A DNA stretch of 14,415 nt from an uncultured Oxalobacteraceae bacterium (GTDB taxonomy: Bacteria > Pseudomonadota > Gammaproteobacteria > Burkholderiales > Burkholderiaceae), in contig CAMLFK010000121.1 in the NCBI GenBank assembly GCA_946479255.1, positions 1 through 14,415 on the forward strand. Direction: 5' to 3'. This document shows positions 7,314 through 14,415 of the stretch, one piece after another (positions within the stretch are counted from its first letter, which is position 1; every line of letters begins with the position of its first letter). The translations under genes were made by a program, and so were the position numbers. The notes under the pieces were generated by a model. The model was not told the DNA's origin. It was given only the letters and a program-made list of their open reading frames with translations, and did not search any database.

Positions 7314-7976
7314 TCAAACGCCGTAGCGGGTCCGGTAGGCCGCTACCGCATCCTTGTGCTGGGCCAACTGTGGGTCGGCGCCTTCGCCGTTCAGGTAGCC
7401 GAACAGGTCGTCCAGGCTGCCGATCGAAATGACCGGGATGCCGAACTCGCGGCTCACTTCCTGCACCGCCGAATTGGCCGACAGTTCGCCGTCCTTGCCC
7501 GAACGCTCCATGCGGTCCAGGGCGATCAGCACGGCGCACGGCTCGGCGCCGGCGGCGCGGATCATCTGCACCGATTCGCGCACCGAGGTGCCGGCCGAAA
7601 TCACGTCGTCGATGATGACCACTTTGCCGTGCAGCTTGGCGCCGACGATGGTGCCGCCTTCGCCGTGATCCTTGGCTTCCTTGCGGTTGTAGGCGAAGGA
7701 GGTATCGTGCCCCTTGCCGGCCAGCGCGACCGCGGTGGCGGAGGCCAGGGTGATGCCCTTGTAGGCCGGGCCGAACAGCATGTCGAACTCCACGCCCGAG
7801 TCGAGCAGGGTCTGGGCGTAGAAATTGGCCAGCTGGCCGAGGGTGGCGCCATCATGGAACAGGCCGGCGTTGAAGAAGTAAGGCGACTGGCGCCCCGCCT
7901 TGGTGGTGAACTCGCCGAAGCGCAAGACTCCCGTGGACACCGAAAAAGCGATAAACTGCTGACGCAAATTGTTCAC
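7314..7976 (-). CDS. pyrE: Orotate phosphoribosyltransferase
   Basis: A 220-residue protein of normal PyrE length. PyrE joins orotate to PRPP to give orotidine 5'-phosphate in de novo UMP synthesis, in the cytoplasm as a dimer. Visible motifs: the orotate-binding [10 protein letters not shown] (31-40), [10 protein letters not shown] (66-75), the mobile catalytic loop [13 protein letters not shown] (96-108; paired lysines K99 and K102), and the PRPP-binding [13 protein letters not shown] (119-131). The start is GTG at 7976, supported by AGAGG 5 bases upstream; the first residues [13 protein letters not shown] match the expected PyrE N terminus. It diverges from the exonuclease III gene with 60 bases between starts. 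Identification is secure. Confidence 0.96.
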   Translation of the reverse strand: MNNLRQQFIAFSVSTGVLRFGEFTTKAGRQSPYFFNAGLFHDGATLGQLANFYAQTLLDSGVEFDMLFGPAYKGITLASATAVALAGKGHDTSFAYNRKEAKDHGEGGTIVGAKLHGKVVIIDDVISAGTSVRESVQMIRAAGAEPCAVLIALDRMERSGKDGELSANSAVQEVSREFGIPVISIGSLDDLFGYLNGEGADPQLAQHKDAVAAYRTRYGV

Positions 7977-8036
7977 AACGACCTCTAGCCTGAATTGAAA
8001 GTGGCGTTATTTTACGCCAGTGCCCTGCTCCCAACC
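7977..8036. promoter_or_regulatory. Shared pyrE/xth promoter region with a short dyad
   Basis: Only 60 bases separate the two divergent starts, so the promoters must overlap. A small symmetric element, TGGCGT (8002-8007) with ACGCCA (8014-8019), brackets a T-rich centre whose minus strand reads TAAAAT, a possible pyrE -10. The dyad may be an operator or coincidental. Confidence 0.35.
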
Positions 8037-8813
8037 ATGCCAAAAATTATTTCCGCGAACCTGAACGGGATCCGTTCCGCCCACAAGAAGGGCTTTTTCA
8101 ACTGGATGGCGCAGCAAACCGCCGACTTCGTCTGCGTGCAGGAATTGAAAGCCCAGCATACCGACATGACCGAGGAATTCCTGGCGCCCGGCGGCTACCA
8201 TGGGCATTTCCACTATGCCGAGAAGAAGGGCTATTCGGGCACCGGCATCTACAGCCGCCACAAGCCGGACGCCGTCAAGACCGGTTTCGGCTGCCCCGAA
8301 TTCGATGCCGAGGGGCGCTATGTGCAGGCCGATTTCGGCAACTTGTCGATCATCTCCGTGTACTGCCCGTCCGGCTCGTCATCGCCGGAACGCCAGGAAG
8401 CCAAGTTCCGCTTCATGGAAGTGTTCCTGCCGCACCTGATCGCGCTGAAGGCCGAGGGCCGCGAGGTGGTGATTTGCGGCGACTGGAACATTGCTCATCA
8501 GGAAATCGACCTGAAGAACTGGAAGGGCAACAAGAAGAATTCGGGCTTTTTACCGGAAGAGCGCGCCTGGCTGAGCCGTATTTTCGATGAGCTCGGCTAT
8601 GTGGACGTGCATCGCGGGATCGACAAGCGCCCCGAGCAGTACACCTGGTGGAGCAACCGCGGCCAGGCCTATGCAAAGAACGTGGGCTGGCGTATCGATT
8701 ACCACGTCGCCACCCCGGGCATCGCGGCACGTGCGAAACAAGTGTCGATTTATAAAGATGAACGATTTTCCGATCATGCCCCGTTGATCATTGATTATCA
8801 CCTGGAGGATTGA
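8037..8813 (+). CDS. xth: Exodeoxyribonuclease III (AP endonuclease family)
   Basis: A 258-residue exonuclease III/AP endonuclease, a Mg2+-dependent phosphodiesterase that cuts 5' to abasic sites and degrades 3' ends in base-excision repair. The catalytic framework is intact: NLNGIRSA (8-15), QELKA with metal ligand E36, GYSGTGIYS (65-73), the Tyr109 of SVYCPSG, GDWNIAHQEIDLKN (148-161; D149 and N151), WRIDY (218-222) and FSDHAPL (244-250; D246-H247 pair). The open frame extends to a TTG at 7995, but MPKIISANLNG is the expected family N terminus, so I use the ATG at 8037. There is no clear Shine-Dalgarno, which hints at a short or leaderless-type leader. It is divergent from pyrE. Confidence 0.95.
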   Translation: MPKIISANLNGIRSAHKKGFFNWMAQQTADFVCVQELKAQHTDMTEEFLAPGGYHGHFHYAEKKGYSGTGIYSRHKPDAVKTGFGCPEFDAEGRYVQADFGNLSIISVYCPSGSSSPERQEAKFRFMEVFLPHLIALKAEGREVVICGDWNIAHQEIDLKNWKGNKKNSGFLPEERAWLSRIFDELGYVDVHRGIDKRPEQYTWWSNRGQAYAKNVGWRIDYHVATPGIAARAKQVSIYKDERFSDHAPLIIDYHLED

Positions 8814-8822
8814 GCGGTCGAT

Positions 8823-8897
8823 CGGGGCACGAAACTGTTGCTTTCTACACGTAAAGACACATTCAAGTATTTCCCGATGAAAATATATCGTGCCCCG
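8823..8897. repeat. Perfect 10-bp inverted repeat spanning the gap upstream of the Ig-repeat gene
   Basis: CGGGGCACGA (8823-8832) and TCGTGCCCCG (8888-8897) are exact reverse complements 55 bases apart. The left arm lies 9 bases after the xth stop; the right arm ends just before the extended -10 of the next gene. It may be a pair of operators or a large stem after xth. Confidence 0.65.
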
Positions 8898-8898
8898 G

Positions 8899-8907
8899 TG
8901 CTATGAT
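8899..8907 (+). promoter_or_regulatory. Extended -10 promoter for the Ig-repeat protein gene
   Basis: TGCTATGAT is a one-mismatch match to the extended -10 consensus (TGnTATAAT) and needs no strong -35, which is indeed absent. It predicts transcription starting near 8913-8915 and a leader of about 25 bases before the ATG at 8940. Confidence 0.55.
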
Positions 8908-8936
8908 AGGTGGTCCCTTCTCCAGTCCGACCACCT
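8908..8936. promoter_or_regulatory. 8-bp dyad over the predicted transcription start
   Basis: AGGTGGTC (8908-8915) and GACCACCT (8929-8936) are exact reverse complements with a 13-base spacer. The dyad begins directly after the -10 element and ends 3 bases before the ATG, a position suited to a repressor operator. If transcription starts upstream of it, it would also be a hairpin over the translation start. Confidence 0.55.
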
Positions 8937-8939
8937 GCC

Positions 8940-11399
8940 ATGTTCAAGTACGACACGCTCGCCTCCGAGCACACCGATTCGCCGTTCGATAGCGCTCAGC
9001 CACTGAGCTTTACGCAAACTGGAACAAGCGCCAGCTCGGTGTCCATCGTGCCGGTGAGAGGCGCGCCCCGCCTGCTCACCTCGACGCCAAGCGACAATGC
9101 CATCGGCGGAGTCGGCACCACCGGCGTGGTGGTCACGCTCAATTTCAACGAGGCGATGGCGCGCAGCACGCAGGGCGTGATCTTTGTGACCGACGGCGCG
9201 GTCCAGACCATCATCGACCGCGTCACCGGCCAGCCCACCATGCGCGTTGTGGGCGGCACCGATACCCATGTCATTCCGGTCAGCGACACCAGCCGCGTGG
9301 CGATCTCCGGCAACACCGTGCAAGTCCACGTGGATGGCAGCCTGGTCGCCGGCCGCAACTACAGCGTGCTCATGCACAAAGGGGTGCTCACCGACCTCGG
9401 CGGCACGCCCTTCGCCGGGATCAGCAGCCCCAGCACGCTCAATTTCACACCGTCCACGGGCTCGGGCCCGACTTTGCTGTCGTACAACCTGGGTGATGCC
9501 GAACTGCGTACCGGCAAGCATTTGAATGTGACGCTGGTGTTTTCAGAGGCGATCCAGTCGCTGAACGCCGGCGCTTTCAATATTCCCAACGGCAGCCTGA
9601 CCGGATTTAGCACCAGCGATGGCGGCACCACCTGGACTGCTGTGCTCAGCCCGAACGCCAACGTGCTCGACGCCAGTAACCAGCTGGGCCTGGACGGCAC
9701 CAAGATTTCCGCGCTCGACGGCCGCACTGGCAACGGCAACCACAACTCCGGCAATTACGCGGTCGACACGCTGGTGGAAGCTTATGTCGACAGCGCCATC
9801 AGCATCATCGACAACGGCTTGTCCCCCAGCGACCTGGTGACCACCCAGGCGCTCCAGACCATTTCCGGCACCTACACCGGCACCATGGCCGCGACCGACC
9901 GGCTGGAGCTGTTCATCAACGATGTGGTCATTCATCCGGACAACATCGTGATCAACACGGCCACGCGCACCTGGAGCTATACCGGCACCGCGCGCGAAGA
10001 CCTCAACATCGTCAAAGCCAGTATCGTCAATTCGCTCGGACATAACAGTGCCGTTGCCAAGCTGACATTCGACCTCGACACGGCCGGGCCCATGCTGACC
10101 GATGGCGATGCCTACGGTGGCGTGAACCATGCCAAGCCGCTGACCCTGGTGTTTAACGAGGCGGTCCACTGGACCGACGGTAGCAAGATGACGCTGAACG
10201 GGAACTCCGCGACCGTGGAGATCGACAAGTCGCAGCTGACGATTTCGAGCGACCAGATGACGCTGACGATTCCCGCGTCGCTGCATCAGATGATCGCCAA
10301 CACCGTCTACACGCTGAGCCTGCCTGCCACAATGACGGACGCGGACGGCAACGGCCGTGGCGACGCCCCCGTGTACCTGGACACCACGCCGGACAGCGCG
10401 ATTCCCACCACCGCGCTGGCGCAGGTGACCTCGGCCGACGGCAATTACGGGATCGGCGACGGCGTGACCATCGTGATGCACTTCAACGAGACGGTCAAGA
10501 TCGCCGGCGCCCCCACGCTGCTGCTGGAAACCGGCAGCACCGACCGCAGCGCGGTCTATCTCAGCGGCGACGGCACCACCGACCTGGTGTTCCGCTACAC
10601 CGTCCAGGCGGGCGACTCGGTCAGCAATCTGTCGCTGGCCAGCAGCGCGGGCCTGGTCGGCGCCGTGCGCGACCTGGCCGGCAATCTGCTCGACGCTGCG
10701 AGCATCACCTTTACCGCGCTGGCAAAGTCCGGCGGCGGCGCACCGAGTATCTATGTGGACGGCATCGCGCCGGCCACGCTCGGCGCGCCCAACCTGGACG
10801 CGGCCAGCGATAGCGGCGTTTCCAGCACCGACAACATCACCTCGGACCTGACGCCGACCTTCAGTGGCAGCGGCGCGATCGCCAACACCTTGATGCAGCT
10901 ACTGCGCGGCAAGGACGTGGTCGCTACCGGCAACGCCGACGGATCGGGCAACTGGTCGCTGACCGCGTCGCCCCAGGTGGCGGGCAGCTACGACTTCACC
11001 GTCAAGCAGTTCGACGACGTCGACAATCCCAGCGCGGCATCGGCCACGCTGAGCGTGACGCTCGATACGAGCGCGCCGGCCGTCAACAGCCGCTCAACCA
11101 TCACCGATGGCGTATTGAAGGTGCAATTCAACGAGAATATTTCGTTTACCTCGGGCAGCTTGAATGTCTACAACAGCTCGAACGTGCTGGTGCATACCTA
11201 TCTCCCGGGCAGCGCCAAGGTCAGTATCGGCGCCGGCACCTTTGGCGACAGTTCCTTGCTGACCTTGGCCCCCGATTTTGTCAGCGGCACCTACTACCTG
11301 CAATCGTCGGCCGACGCCATCCAGGATCTGGCCGGCAATTTCACCGTCGAGCTGGTCGGCGTCATCGACCCGACCTACGTCGTGCTCCGGGTAATCTGA
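8940..11399 (+). CDS. Large multi-repeat Ig-like (SwmB/Big-type) protein
   Basis: An 819-residue protein made almost wholly of bacterial Ig-like beta-sandwich repeats, of the kind found in surface and secreted adhesion or matrix proteins. Five repeats carry the same strand-turn motif: FNEAM (F69), FSEAI (F201), FNEAV (F405), FNETV (F515) and FNENI (F730), three of them later closing with a D-x-x-G-N-type turn (e.g. DLAGN). Between them are two other Ig-like units, at about 296-384 (ISGTYTGTM.., TRTWSYTGTA) and 605-715 (DSGVSSTDNITSDLTPTFSG..GNWSLT), the latter Big_13-like. The composition is rich in Thr, Ser, Asp and Gly, with no cysteine seen. The N terminus (MFKYDTLASEH) is not a Sec signal peptide, and I see no RTX repeats, LPXTG or membrane anchor at the C terminus, so the export route is unclear. 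I chose ATG 8940 over a GTG at 8910, which lies inside the promoter. No good Shine-Dalgarno is visible. Confidence 0.85.
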   Translation: MFKYDTLASEHTDSPFDSAQPLSFTQTGTSASSVSIVPVRGAPRLLTSTPSDNAIGGVGTTGVVVTLNFNEAMARSTQGVIFVTDGAVQTIIDRVTGQPTMRVVGGTDTHVIPVSDTSRVAISGNTVQVHVDGSLVAGRNYSVLMHKGVLTDLGGTPFAGISSPSTLNFTPSTGSGPTLLSYNLGDAELRTGKHLNVTLVFSEAIQSLNAGAFNIPNGSLTGFSTSDGGTTWTAVLSPNANVLDASNQLGLDGTKISALDGRTGNGNHNSGNYAVDTLVEAYVDSAISIIDNGLSPSDLVTTQALQTISGTYTGTMAATDRLELFINDVVIHPDNIVINTATRTWSYTGTAREDLNIVKASIVNSLGHNSAVAKLTFDLDTAGPMLTDGDAYGGVNHAKPLTLVFNEAVHWTDGSKMTLNGNSATVEIDKSQLTISSDQMTLTIPASLHQMIANTVYTLSLPATMTDADGNGRGDAPVYLDTTPDSAIPTTALAQVTSADGNYGIGDGVTIVMHFNETVKIAGAPTLLLETGSTDRSAVYLSGDGTTDLVFRYTVQAGDSVSNLSLASSAGLVGAVRDLAGNLLDAASITFTALAKSGGGAPSIYVDGIAPATLGAPNLDAASDSGVSSTDNITSDLTPTFSGSGAIANTLMQLLRGKDVVATGNADGSGNWSLTASPQVAGSYDFTVKQFDDVDNPSAASATLSVTLDTSAPAVNSRSTITDGVLKVQFNENISFTSGSLNVYNSSNVLVHTYLPGSAKVSIGAGTFGDSSLLTLAPDFVSGTYYLQSSADAIQDLAGNFTVELVGVIDPTYVVLRVI

Positions 11400-11411
11400 A
11401 ACCGGACGGCG

Positions 11412-12320
11412 CTACAAGGCGCGCAGGCTGGCAAAGCTGCGCCGCTCGCCGGTGAGCGGATCGTCGAAGGCAATCGCCCGTGCGAGCAGTTTGAGCGGAT
11501 GGGCGAAATCGTCGCCCTTGCAGGGCAGCGCCACCGGATAAAAACCATCGTTGACGATCGGCGCGCCCAGCGCCGCCATGTGCACCCGCAGCTGGTGCTT
11601 GCGGCCGGTGTGCGGCTGCAGCCGGTACAGCAGTTGCTCGCCGCGCGCCTCGATCACGTCAACCAGCGTCTCGGAATTTGGCTCGCCCTCCACCTCATGC
11701 ATCAGGAAGAAGGCTTCCGCTTCCACCATGCGGCTGCGGTAGGTGAACGGGAAGGCACGTCCCGGCATCGGCCCGGCCAGCGCCTCATAGGTTTTTTGCA
11801 CGCTGCGCTTCTGGAACATGGACTGGTAGGCGCCGCGGCTGTCTTCGCTGCGCGAGAAGATCACCACGCCGGCGGTCTCGCGGTCGAGCCGGTGAATCGG
11901 CGTGAGCGCCCCCTCCCCCAGCGACTGCTTGAGGCGTGCCAGCAGGGTCTCCTGCACGAAGCGCCCGCCAGGGGTCATCGGCAAGAAGTGCGGCTTGTCG
12001 ACCACCACCAGGTGGTCGTCGACGAAGAGGATCTGTTCGTCGAAGGGAATCCGGGTTTCGGCCTCGACTTCGCGGTAGTACCACAGGCGCATGCCGCGCC
12101 GCAGCTGGCTCTGGGCGTGCAGCACAGCGCCAGCCGCGTCGACCACTTCAGCGCGCGCCATGCGCGAGCGCCACGCGTCCTCGCTCACTTGCGGAAAGGT
12201 GGCCAGCAAGAACGGCAGCAGCGCGCCGCCGGCATGGTCCGGCACCCACAGGTAGCTCGGCGCCACGCCGCCTTTGAGCGGCAGCGGCACGAAGGCGTTG
12301 GCGTCGGCCTGCCTGCCCAT
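11412..12320 (-). CDS. RluA-family pseudouridine synthase
   Basis: A 302-residue RNA pseudouridine synthase that isomerises uridine in rRNA or tRNA. The catalytic motif HRLDRETAG is at 143-151 with D146 the nucleophile; the RluA-type IPFDEQILFVDDHLVVVDKP (91-110) and a late GRKHQLRVHMAALGAPIVND segment complete the fold. The N-terminal about 80 residues look like an S4-related RNA-binding region (SRMARAEVV..GAVL..QLRRGMRLWYYR). The substrate site cannot be told, so no symbol is given. The frame is open far upstream into the M48 gene, but ATG 12320 is the sensible start: it lies 2 bases after the protease stop (TAGGAATG), so translation is probably coupled. It converges with the Ig-repeat gene with 12 bases between stops. 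Confidence 0.9.
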   Translation of the reverse strand: MGRQADANAFVPLPLKGGVAPSYLWVPDHAGGALLPFLLATFPQVSEDAWRSRMARAEVVDAAGAVLHAQSQLRRGMRLWYYREVEAETRIPFDEQILFVDDHLVVVDKPHFLPMTPGGRFVQETLLARLKQSLGEGALTPIHRLDRETAGVVIFSRSEDSRGAYQSMFQKRSVQKTYEALAGPMPGRAFPFTYRSRMVEAEAFFLMHEVEGEPNSETLVDVIEARGEQLLYRLQPHTGRKHQLRVHMAALGAPIVNDGFYPVALPCKGDDFAHPLKLLARAIAFDDPLTGERRSFASLRAL

Positions 12321-12322
12321 TC

Positions 12323-13213
12323 CTACTTGAGCGCGGCCGCGCGGTACGGCGGCAGCTTGTTCACCGAGGTGCCCTTGGCACGCGCATACAGCGGCAGCAG
12401 CACGTCCATATGGTCCTGCATCTGCTTGATGCGGCCGGCCCCGGCCGGATGGGTGGACATGAATTCCATCGGCGCACGCTTGTTCAGCCCCGCCATCTTC
12501 TGCCACAGGACGATGCCGGCGCGCGGGTCGTAGCCGGCGCGCGCGGCCAGGTCCAGGCCGATCAGGTCGGACTCGCGTTCGTCGTCGCGCGAATACTTAA
12601 GCGACAAGAACTGGGCGCCGTACTGGGCCATCGTGTCGGTCACGCGCGGGTCGACGCCGAAGATGGCCGCCGCCGCCGCGCCGCCCAGGCGCGAGACGAT
12701 ATTGGTGGCGGTCGACTTGGCCATCTGCTCGCGGCTGTGCTCGCGCAGCGCGTGGGCGATTTCGTGGCCCATGATGGCGGCCACTTCGTCGTCGGTCAGT
12801 TGCAAGGTGGTCAGGATGCCGGTGAAAAAGGCAATTTTGCCGCCGGGCATACAGAACGCGTTGACCTGTTCGGAGTGCAGCAGGTTGACCTGCCAGTCCC
12901 ATTTGGCCGCGGCCGGGTTCCAGCGGGTGGCGTGCGGGATGATGCGCTTGGCGATGTTACGCAGGCGGACCACTTGCGGGTGATTGGCCGGGACCAGGGC
13001 GTTCTTTTGCTGGGCCTGGGTCAGCAGGGCGTCGTACTGCTGCAGCGCTTGGGCTTCCAACTGTTCAGATGGCACCAGCTTGCGCCAGCGCGAGAGTGGC
13101 CGCACGGCGATGCCGTCGACGACCTGAGGCTGGGTGGCCGGGGTGTCGCGCGCCGGGGCAGTGCCCATCACGGCGCACAGCGACATGAGGACCGCAAGCT
13201 GTTTAAGTTTCAT
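12323..13213 (-). CDS. M48-family zinc metalloprotease, exported
   Basis: A 296-residue M48 peptidase. Residues 1-21 are a signal peptide (MKLKQLAVLMSLC.., cleavage near APA); the cysteine at 13 is not in a proper lipobox, so a free periplasmic protein is favoured. The zinc site is intact: HEIAH at 150-154 with catalytic E151, and the third ligand in ERESD (212-216), the ExxxD-type motif of the family. FCMPGGKIAFFTGIL (120-134) and STHPAGAGRIKQM (253-265, THP motif) are also typical. Relatives (LoiP/BepA-like) act in envelope protein quality control. AGGAA 7 bases upstream supports ATG 13213. The frame stays open leftwards through the upstream repeat element to 13684, but that extension translates repeat DNA (a VPAFAGMT peptide) and is not protein. 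The pseudouridine synthase gene follows directly. Confidence 0.93.
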   Translation of the reverse strand: MKLKQLAVLMSLCAVMGTAPARDTPATQPQVVDGIAVRPLSRWRKLVPSEQLEAQALQQYDALLTQAQQKNALVPANHPQVVRLRNIAKRIIPHATRWNPAAAKWDWQVNLLHSEQVNAFCMPGGKIAFFTGILTTLQLTDDEVAAIMGHEIAHALREHSREQMAKSTATNIVSRLGGAAAAAIFGVDPRVTDTMAQYGAQFLSLKYSRDDERESDLIGLDLAARAGYDPRAGIVLWQKMAGLNKRAPMEFMSTHPAGAGRIKQMQDHMDVLLPLYARAKGTSVNKLPPYRAAALK

Positions 13214-13305
13214 GATCGAATTCCTGAATGCGGTTTTGATAACAATATCATGGCAGGAATTGGGGTTTTCAAGCACACAATTCGGATTGGCCACCGGCCT
13301 TTTAG

Positions 13306-13408
13306 CCGTCATCCCCGCGAAGGCGGGGACCCATAGCACGCTAGCGCAGAGAAAGAACGTGCTACTACAGTAAGGCGCTTTGGATCCTCGCCTTCGCAAG
13401 GATGACGG
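13306..13408. repeat. REP-pair (REPIN-like) intergenic repeat element
   Basis: Two 28-bp arms in inverted orientation, 13306-13333 (core CATCCCCGCGAAGGCGGGGA) and 13381-13408, match at 24 of 28 positions. Each arm is itself imperfectly palindromic. The 47-base middle has its own stems: TAGCACG (13334-13340) with CGTGCTA (13358-13364), and AGCGC (13343-13347) with GCGCT (13375-13379). This is the common proteobacterial REP-like family whose translation gives VPAFAGMT. It fills most of the gap between the M48 gene and metW. No RAYT transposase is in the window. Confidence 0.8.
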
Positions 13409-13425
13409 TTCGTCGGTCGCGGGCT

Positions 13426-14052
13426 TTAAATCACGGCCAACGGCCGCCCATTCTTCTTGCGCAACCTGAACACCGCCAGACTCCCGCGCAGATTCGGCAG
13501 GAACGACACCGGCTTGCCATCGGCCAGCGCCACGCGCTCCAGCACTTCCAGCCCGCATTCGTCGGCCAGTTCCTCGAAATCGTAAATGGTCGCGCAGCGC
13601 ACGTTGGGCGTGTCGTACCACTGGTAGGGCAGCGATTTCGACACCGGCATGCGGCCTTTGGCCAGCGCCAGCCGGTGCGGCCAATAGGCAAAATTGGGAA
13701 AGGAGACGATCGCTTCATTCCCCACCCTGACGATATCGCGCAGCAGTGCTTCCACATGCTGCATCATCTGCAGGGAGTTCAGGCACAGCACCGTATCGAA
13801 GGAGTTATCGCCGAACAGGCCAAGCCCCTGCTCCATGTCGTGCTGGATCACGCTGATGCCGCGCTGGCTGCTTTTTAACAGCTGGTCGTCGGCGATCTCG
13901 ATACCGTAGCCGGTGCAGTGCTTGCCGCTCTGCAGATAGCGCAGCATGGCGCCGTCGCCGCAGCCCACGTCCAGCACGTGCGATTTTTCCGGCACCCAGT
14001 GGGCGATGAAGGCCAGGTCGGGCCGCAGGGTGAACAGGTCTTCGAATTTCAT
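13426..14052 (-). CDS. metW: Methionine biosynthesis protein MetW
   Basis: A 208-residue methyltransferase-fold protein of normal MetW length. The SAM-binding motif I is [13 protein letters not shown] (25-37), followed by YGIEI and [36 protein letters not shown] and [12 protein letters not shown] are MetW signatures. MetW works with MetX in making O-acyl-homoserine and is needed for normal MetX activity in several Proteobacteria; its own catalytic role is less settled. The start ATG at 14052 overlaps the metX stop as ATGA, and AAGGAG at 14059-14064 lies 6 bases upstream, so translation is coupled and probably efficient. The stop lies 17 bases beyond the REP-pair element. Identification is secure from both sequence and context. 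Confidence 0.96.
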   Translation of the reverse strand: MKFEDLFTLRPDLAFIAHWVPEKSHVLDVGCGDGAMLRYLQSGKHCTGYGIEIADDQLLKSSQRGISVIQHDMEQGLGLFGDNSFDTVLCLNSLQMMQHVEALLRDIVRVGNEAIVSFPNFAYWPHRLALAKGRMPVSKSLPYQWYDTPNVRCATIYDFEELADECGLEVLERVALADGKPVSFLPNLRGSLAVFRLRKKNGRPLAVI

Positions 14053-14415
14053 GCGCAGCTCCTTGCGTCGATCTCGCTGCCGATGCGTTCATAGTAACTG
14101 CGCACCATGTTCATGTAGCGCGGATCTTCCAGCAGGAAGGCGTCGTGGCCATGCGGCGCATCGACTTCGGCATAGGTCACGTGGCGGCGGTTCGACACCA
14201 GCGCCTGCACGATCTCACGGCTGTTCTCAGGCGAAAAGCGCCAGTCGGTGGTAAACGATGCGACGAAAAAGTCGGCCCGGGTGCCGGCCAGCGCGGTTGT
14301 CAGGCAGCCGCCATGCGCGCGCGCCGGGTCGAAGTAGTCGAGCGCCTTGGTGATCAGCAGGTAGGTGTTGGCGTCGAAGTACTCGCTGAACTTGTCGCCC
14401 TGGTAGCGCAGGTAG
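14049..14415 (-). CDS. metX: Homoserine O-acyltransferase MetX, C-terminal part
   Basis: The last 121 residues of an alpha/beta-hydrolase homoserine O-acyltransferase; the gene begins outside the window to the right. Seen here: [47 protein letters not shown] with the catalytic aspartate, and [12 protein letters not shown] with the catalytic histidine. MetX activates homoserine with acetyl-CoA or succinyl-CoA in methionine synthesis. The C-terminal fragment does not let me decide between acetyl- and succinyl-transfer. Its stop TGA overlaps the metW start by the ATGA arrangement, the standard metX-metW operon of beta- and gammaproteobacteria. Confidence 0.94.
   Translation of the reverse strand, partial: YLRYQGDKFSEYFDANTYLLITKALDYFDPARAHGGCLTTALAGTRADFFVASFTTDWRFSPENSREIVQALVSNRRHVTYAEVDAPHGHDAFLLEDPRYMNMVRSYYERIGSEIDARSCA

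Noticed and set aside
7995..8036. TTG start extending exonuclease III by 14 residues
   Set aside because: The extension lies in the shared promoter region and the family N terminus begins at MPKIISANLNG.
9543..10481. Minus-strand open frame of 312 codons inside the Ig-repeat gene
   Set aside because: It mirrors the codon pattern of the plus-strand gene, is rich in His, Gly, Val and Arg, and shows no ribosome site or recognisable domain. The plus-strand repeats are clearly the real product.
11499..12533. Plus-strand open frame of 344 codons opposite the pseudouridine synthase gene
   Set aside because: The minus strand carries the intact HRLDRETAG catalytic motif; the plus frame is a GC-rich shadow.
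12410..13336. Plus-strand open frame of 308 codons opposite the M48 protease
   Set aside because: The minus strand encodes an intact HExxH zinc protease; the plus frame runs into the REP-pair element, which also explains its openness.
13306..13408. CRISPR-like repeat
   Set aside because: There are only two arms, in inverted rather than direct orientation, with one middle segment; this is a REP-pair, not an array.
13214..13684. N-terminal extension of the M48 protease to position 13684
   Set aside because: It would cross the REP-pair element and overlap metW. The signal peptide and ribosome site at 13213 fix the true start.

Overview
The window is high-GC bacterial chromosome and reads as a betaproteobacterium, most likely an Oxalobacteraceae member (Massilia/Duganella/Janthinobacterium type). 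This rests on the style of the GatB, PyrE, ExoIII and MetX-MetW proteins, the metX-metW pairing, and a GTCATCCCCGCGAAGGCGGG-type dispersed repeat. The genus is inference; no rRNA or other taxonomic marker is present.

Layout. Positions 1-1758 hold the end of gatA, complete gatB and a strong hairpin terminator, i.e. the tail of a gatCAB amidotransferase operon. Positions 1758-3608 hold a DUF488 gene (minus) diverging from an exported PQQ-dependent aldose dehydrogenase (plus). Positions 3625-6341 hold a compact accessory redox cassette: tautomerase, flavodoxin and NTF2-like protein in one minus-strand run, diverging from a LysR regulator that is followed by a DUF1697 gene. A 7-bp dyad lies between the divergent arms. 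Positions 6342-7313 are less GC-rich and unusual: two hairpins, a small exported six-cysteine protein, and a 516-base gap with an inverted repeat and a very AT-rich patch.

Positions 7314-8813 hold pyrE and an exonuclease III gene, divergently arranged. Positions 8940-11399 encode an 819-residue protein built of Ig-like repeats, preceded by an extended -10 promoter framed by two inverted repeats. Positions 11412-13213 hold an RluA-type pseudouridine synthase and, immediately upstream in the same direction, an exported M48 zinc protease. A 103-bp REP-pair element then separates these from metW and the C-terminal part of metX (minus strand), which overlap by ATGA.

Most genes are housekeeping: tRNA-dependent amidation, pyrimidine salvage/synthesis, DNA repair, RNA modification, methionine synthesis. 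The less ordinary items are the six-cysteine exported protein with its own leader and terminator, the Ig-repeat protein with no visible export signal and doubly symmetric promoter, and the LysR-governed flavodoxin/tautomerase/NTF2 cassette. I found no CRISPR array, tRNA, rRNA, transposase or phage gene.
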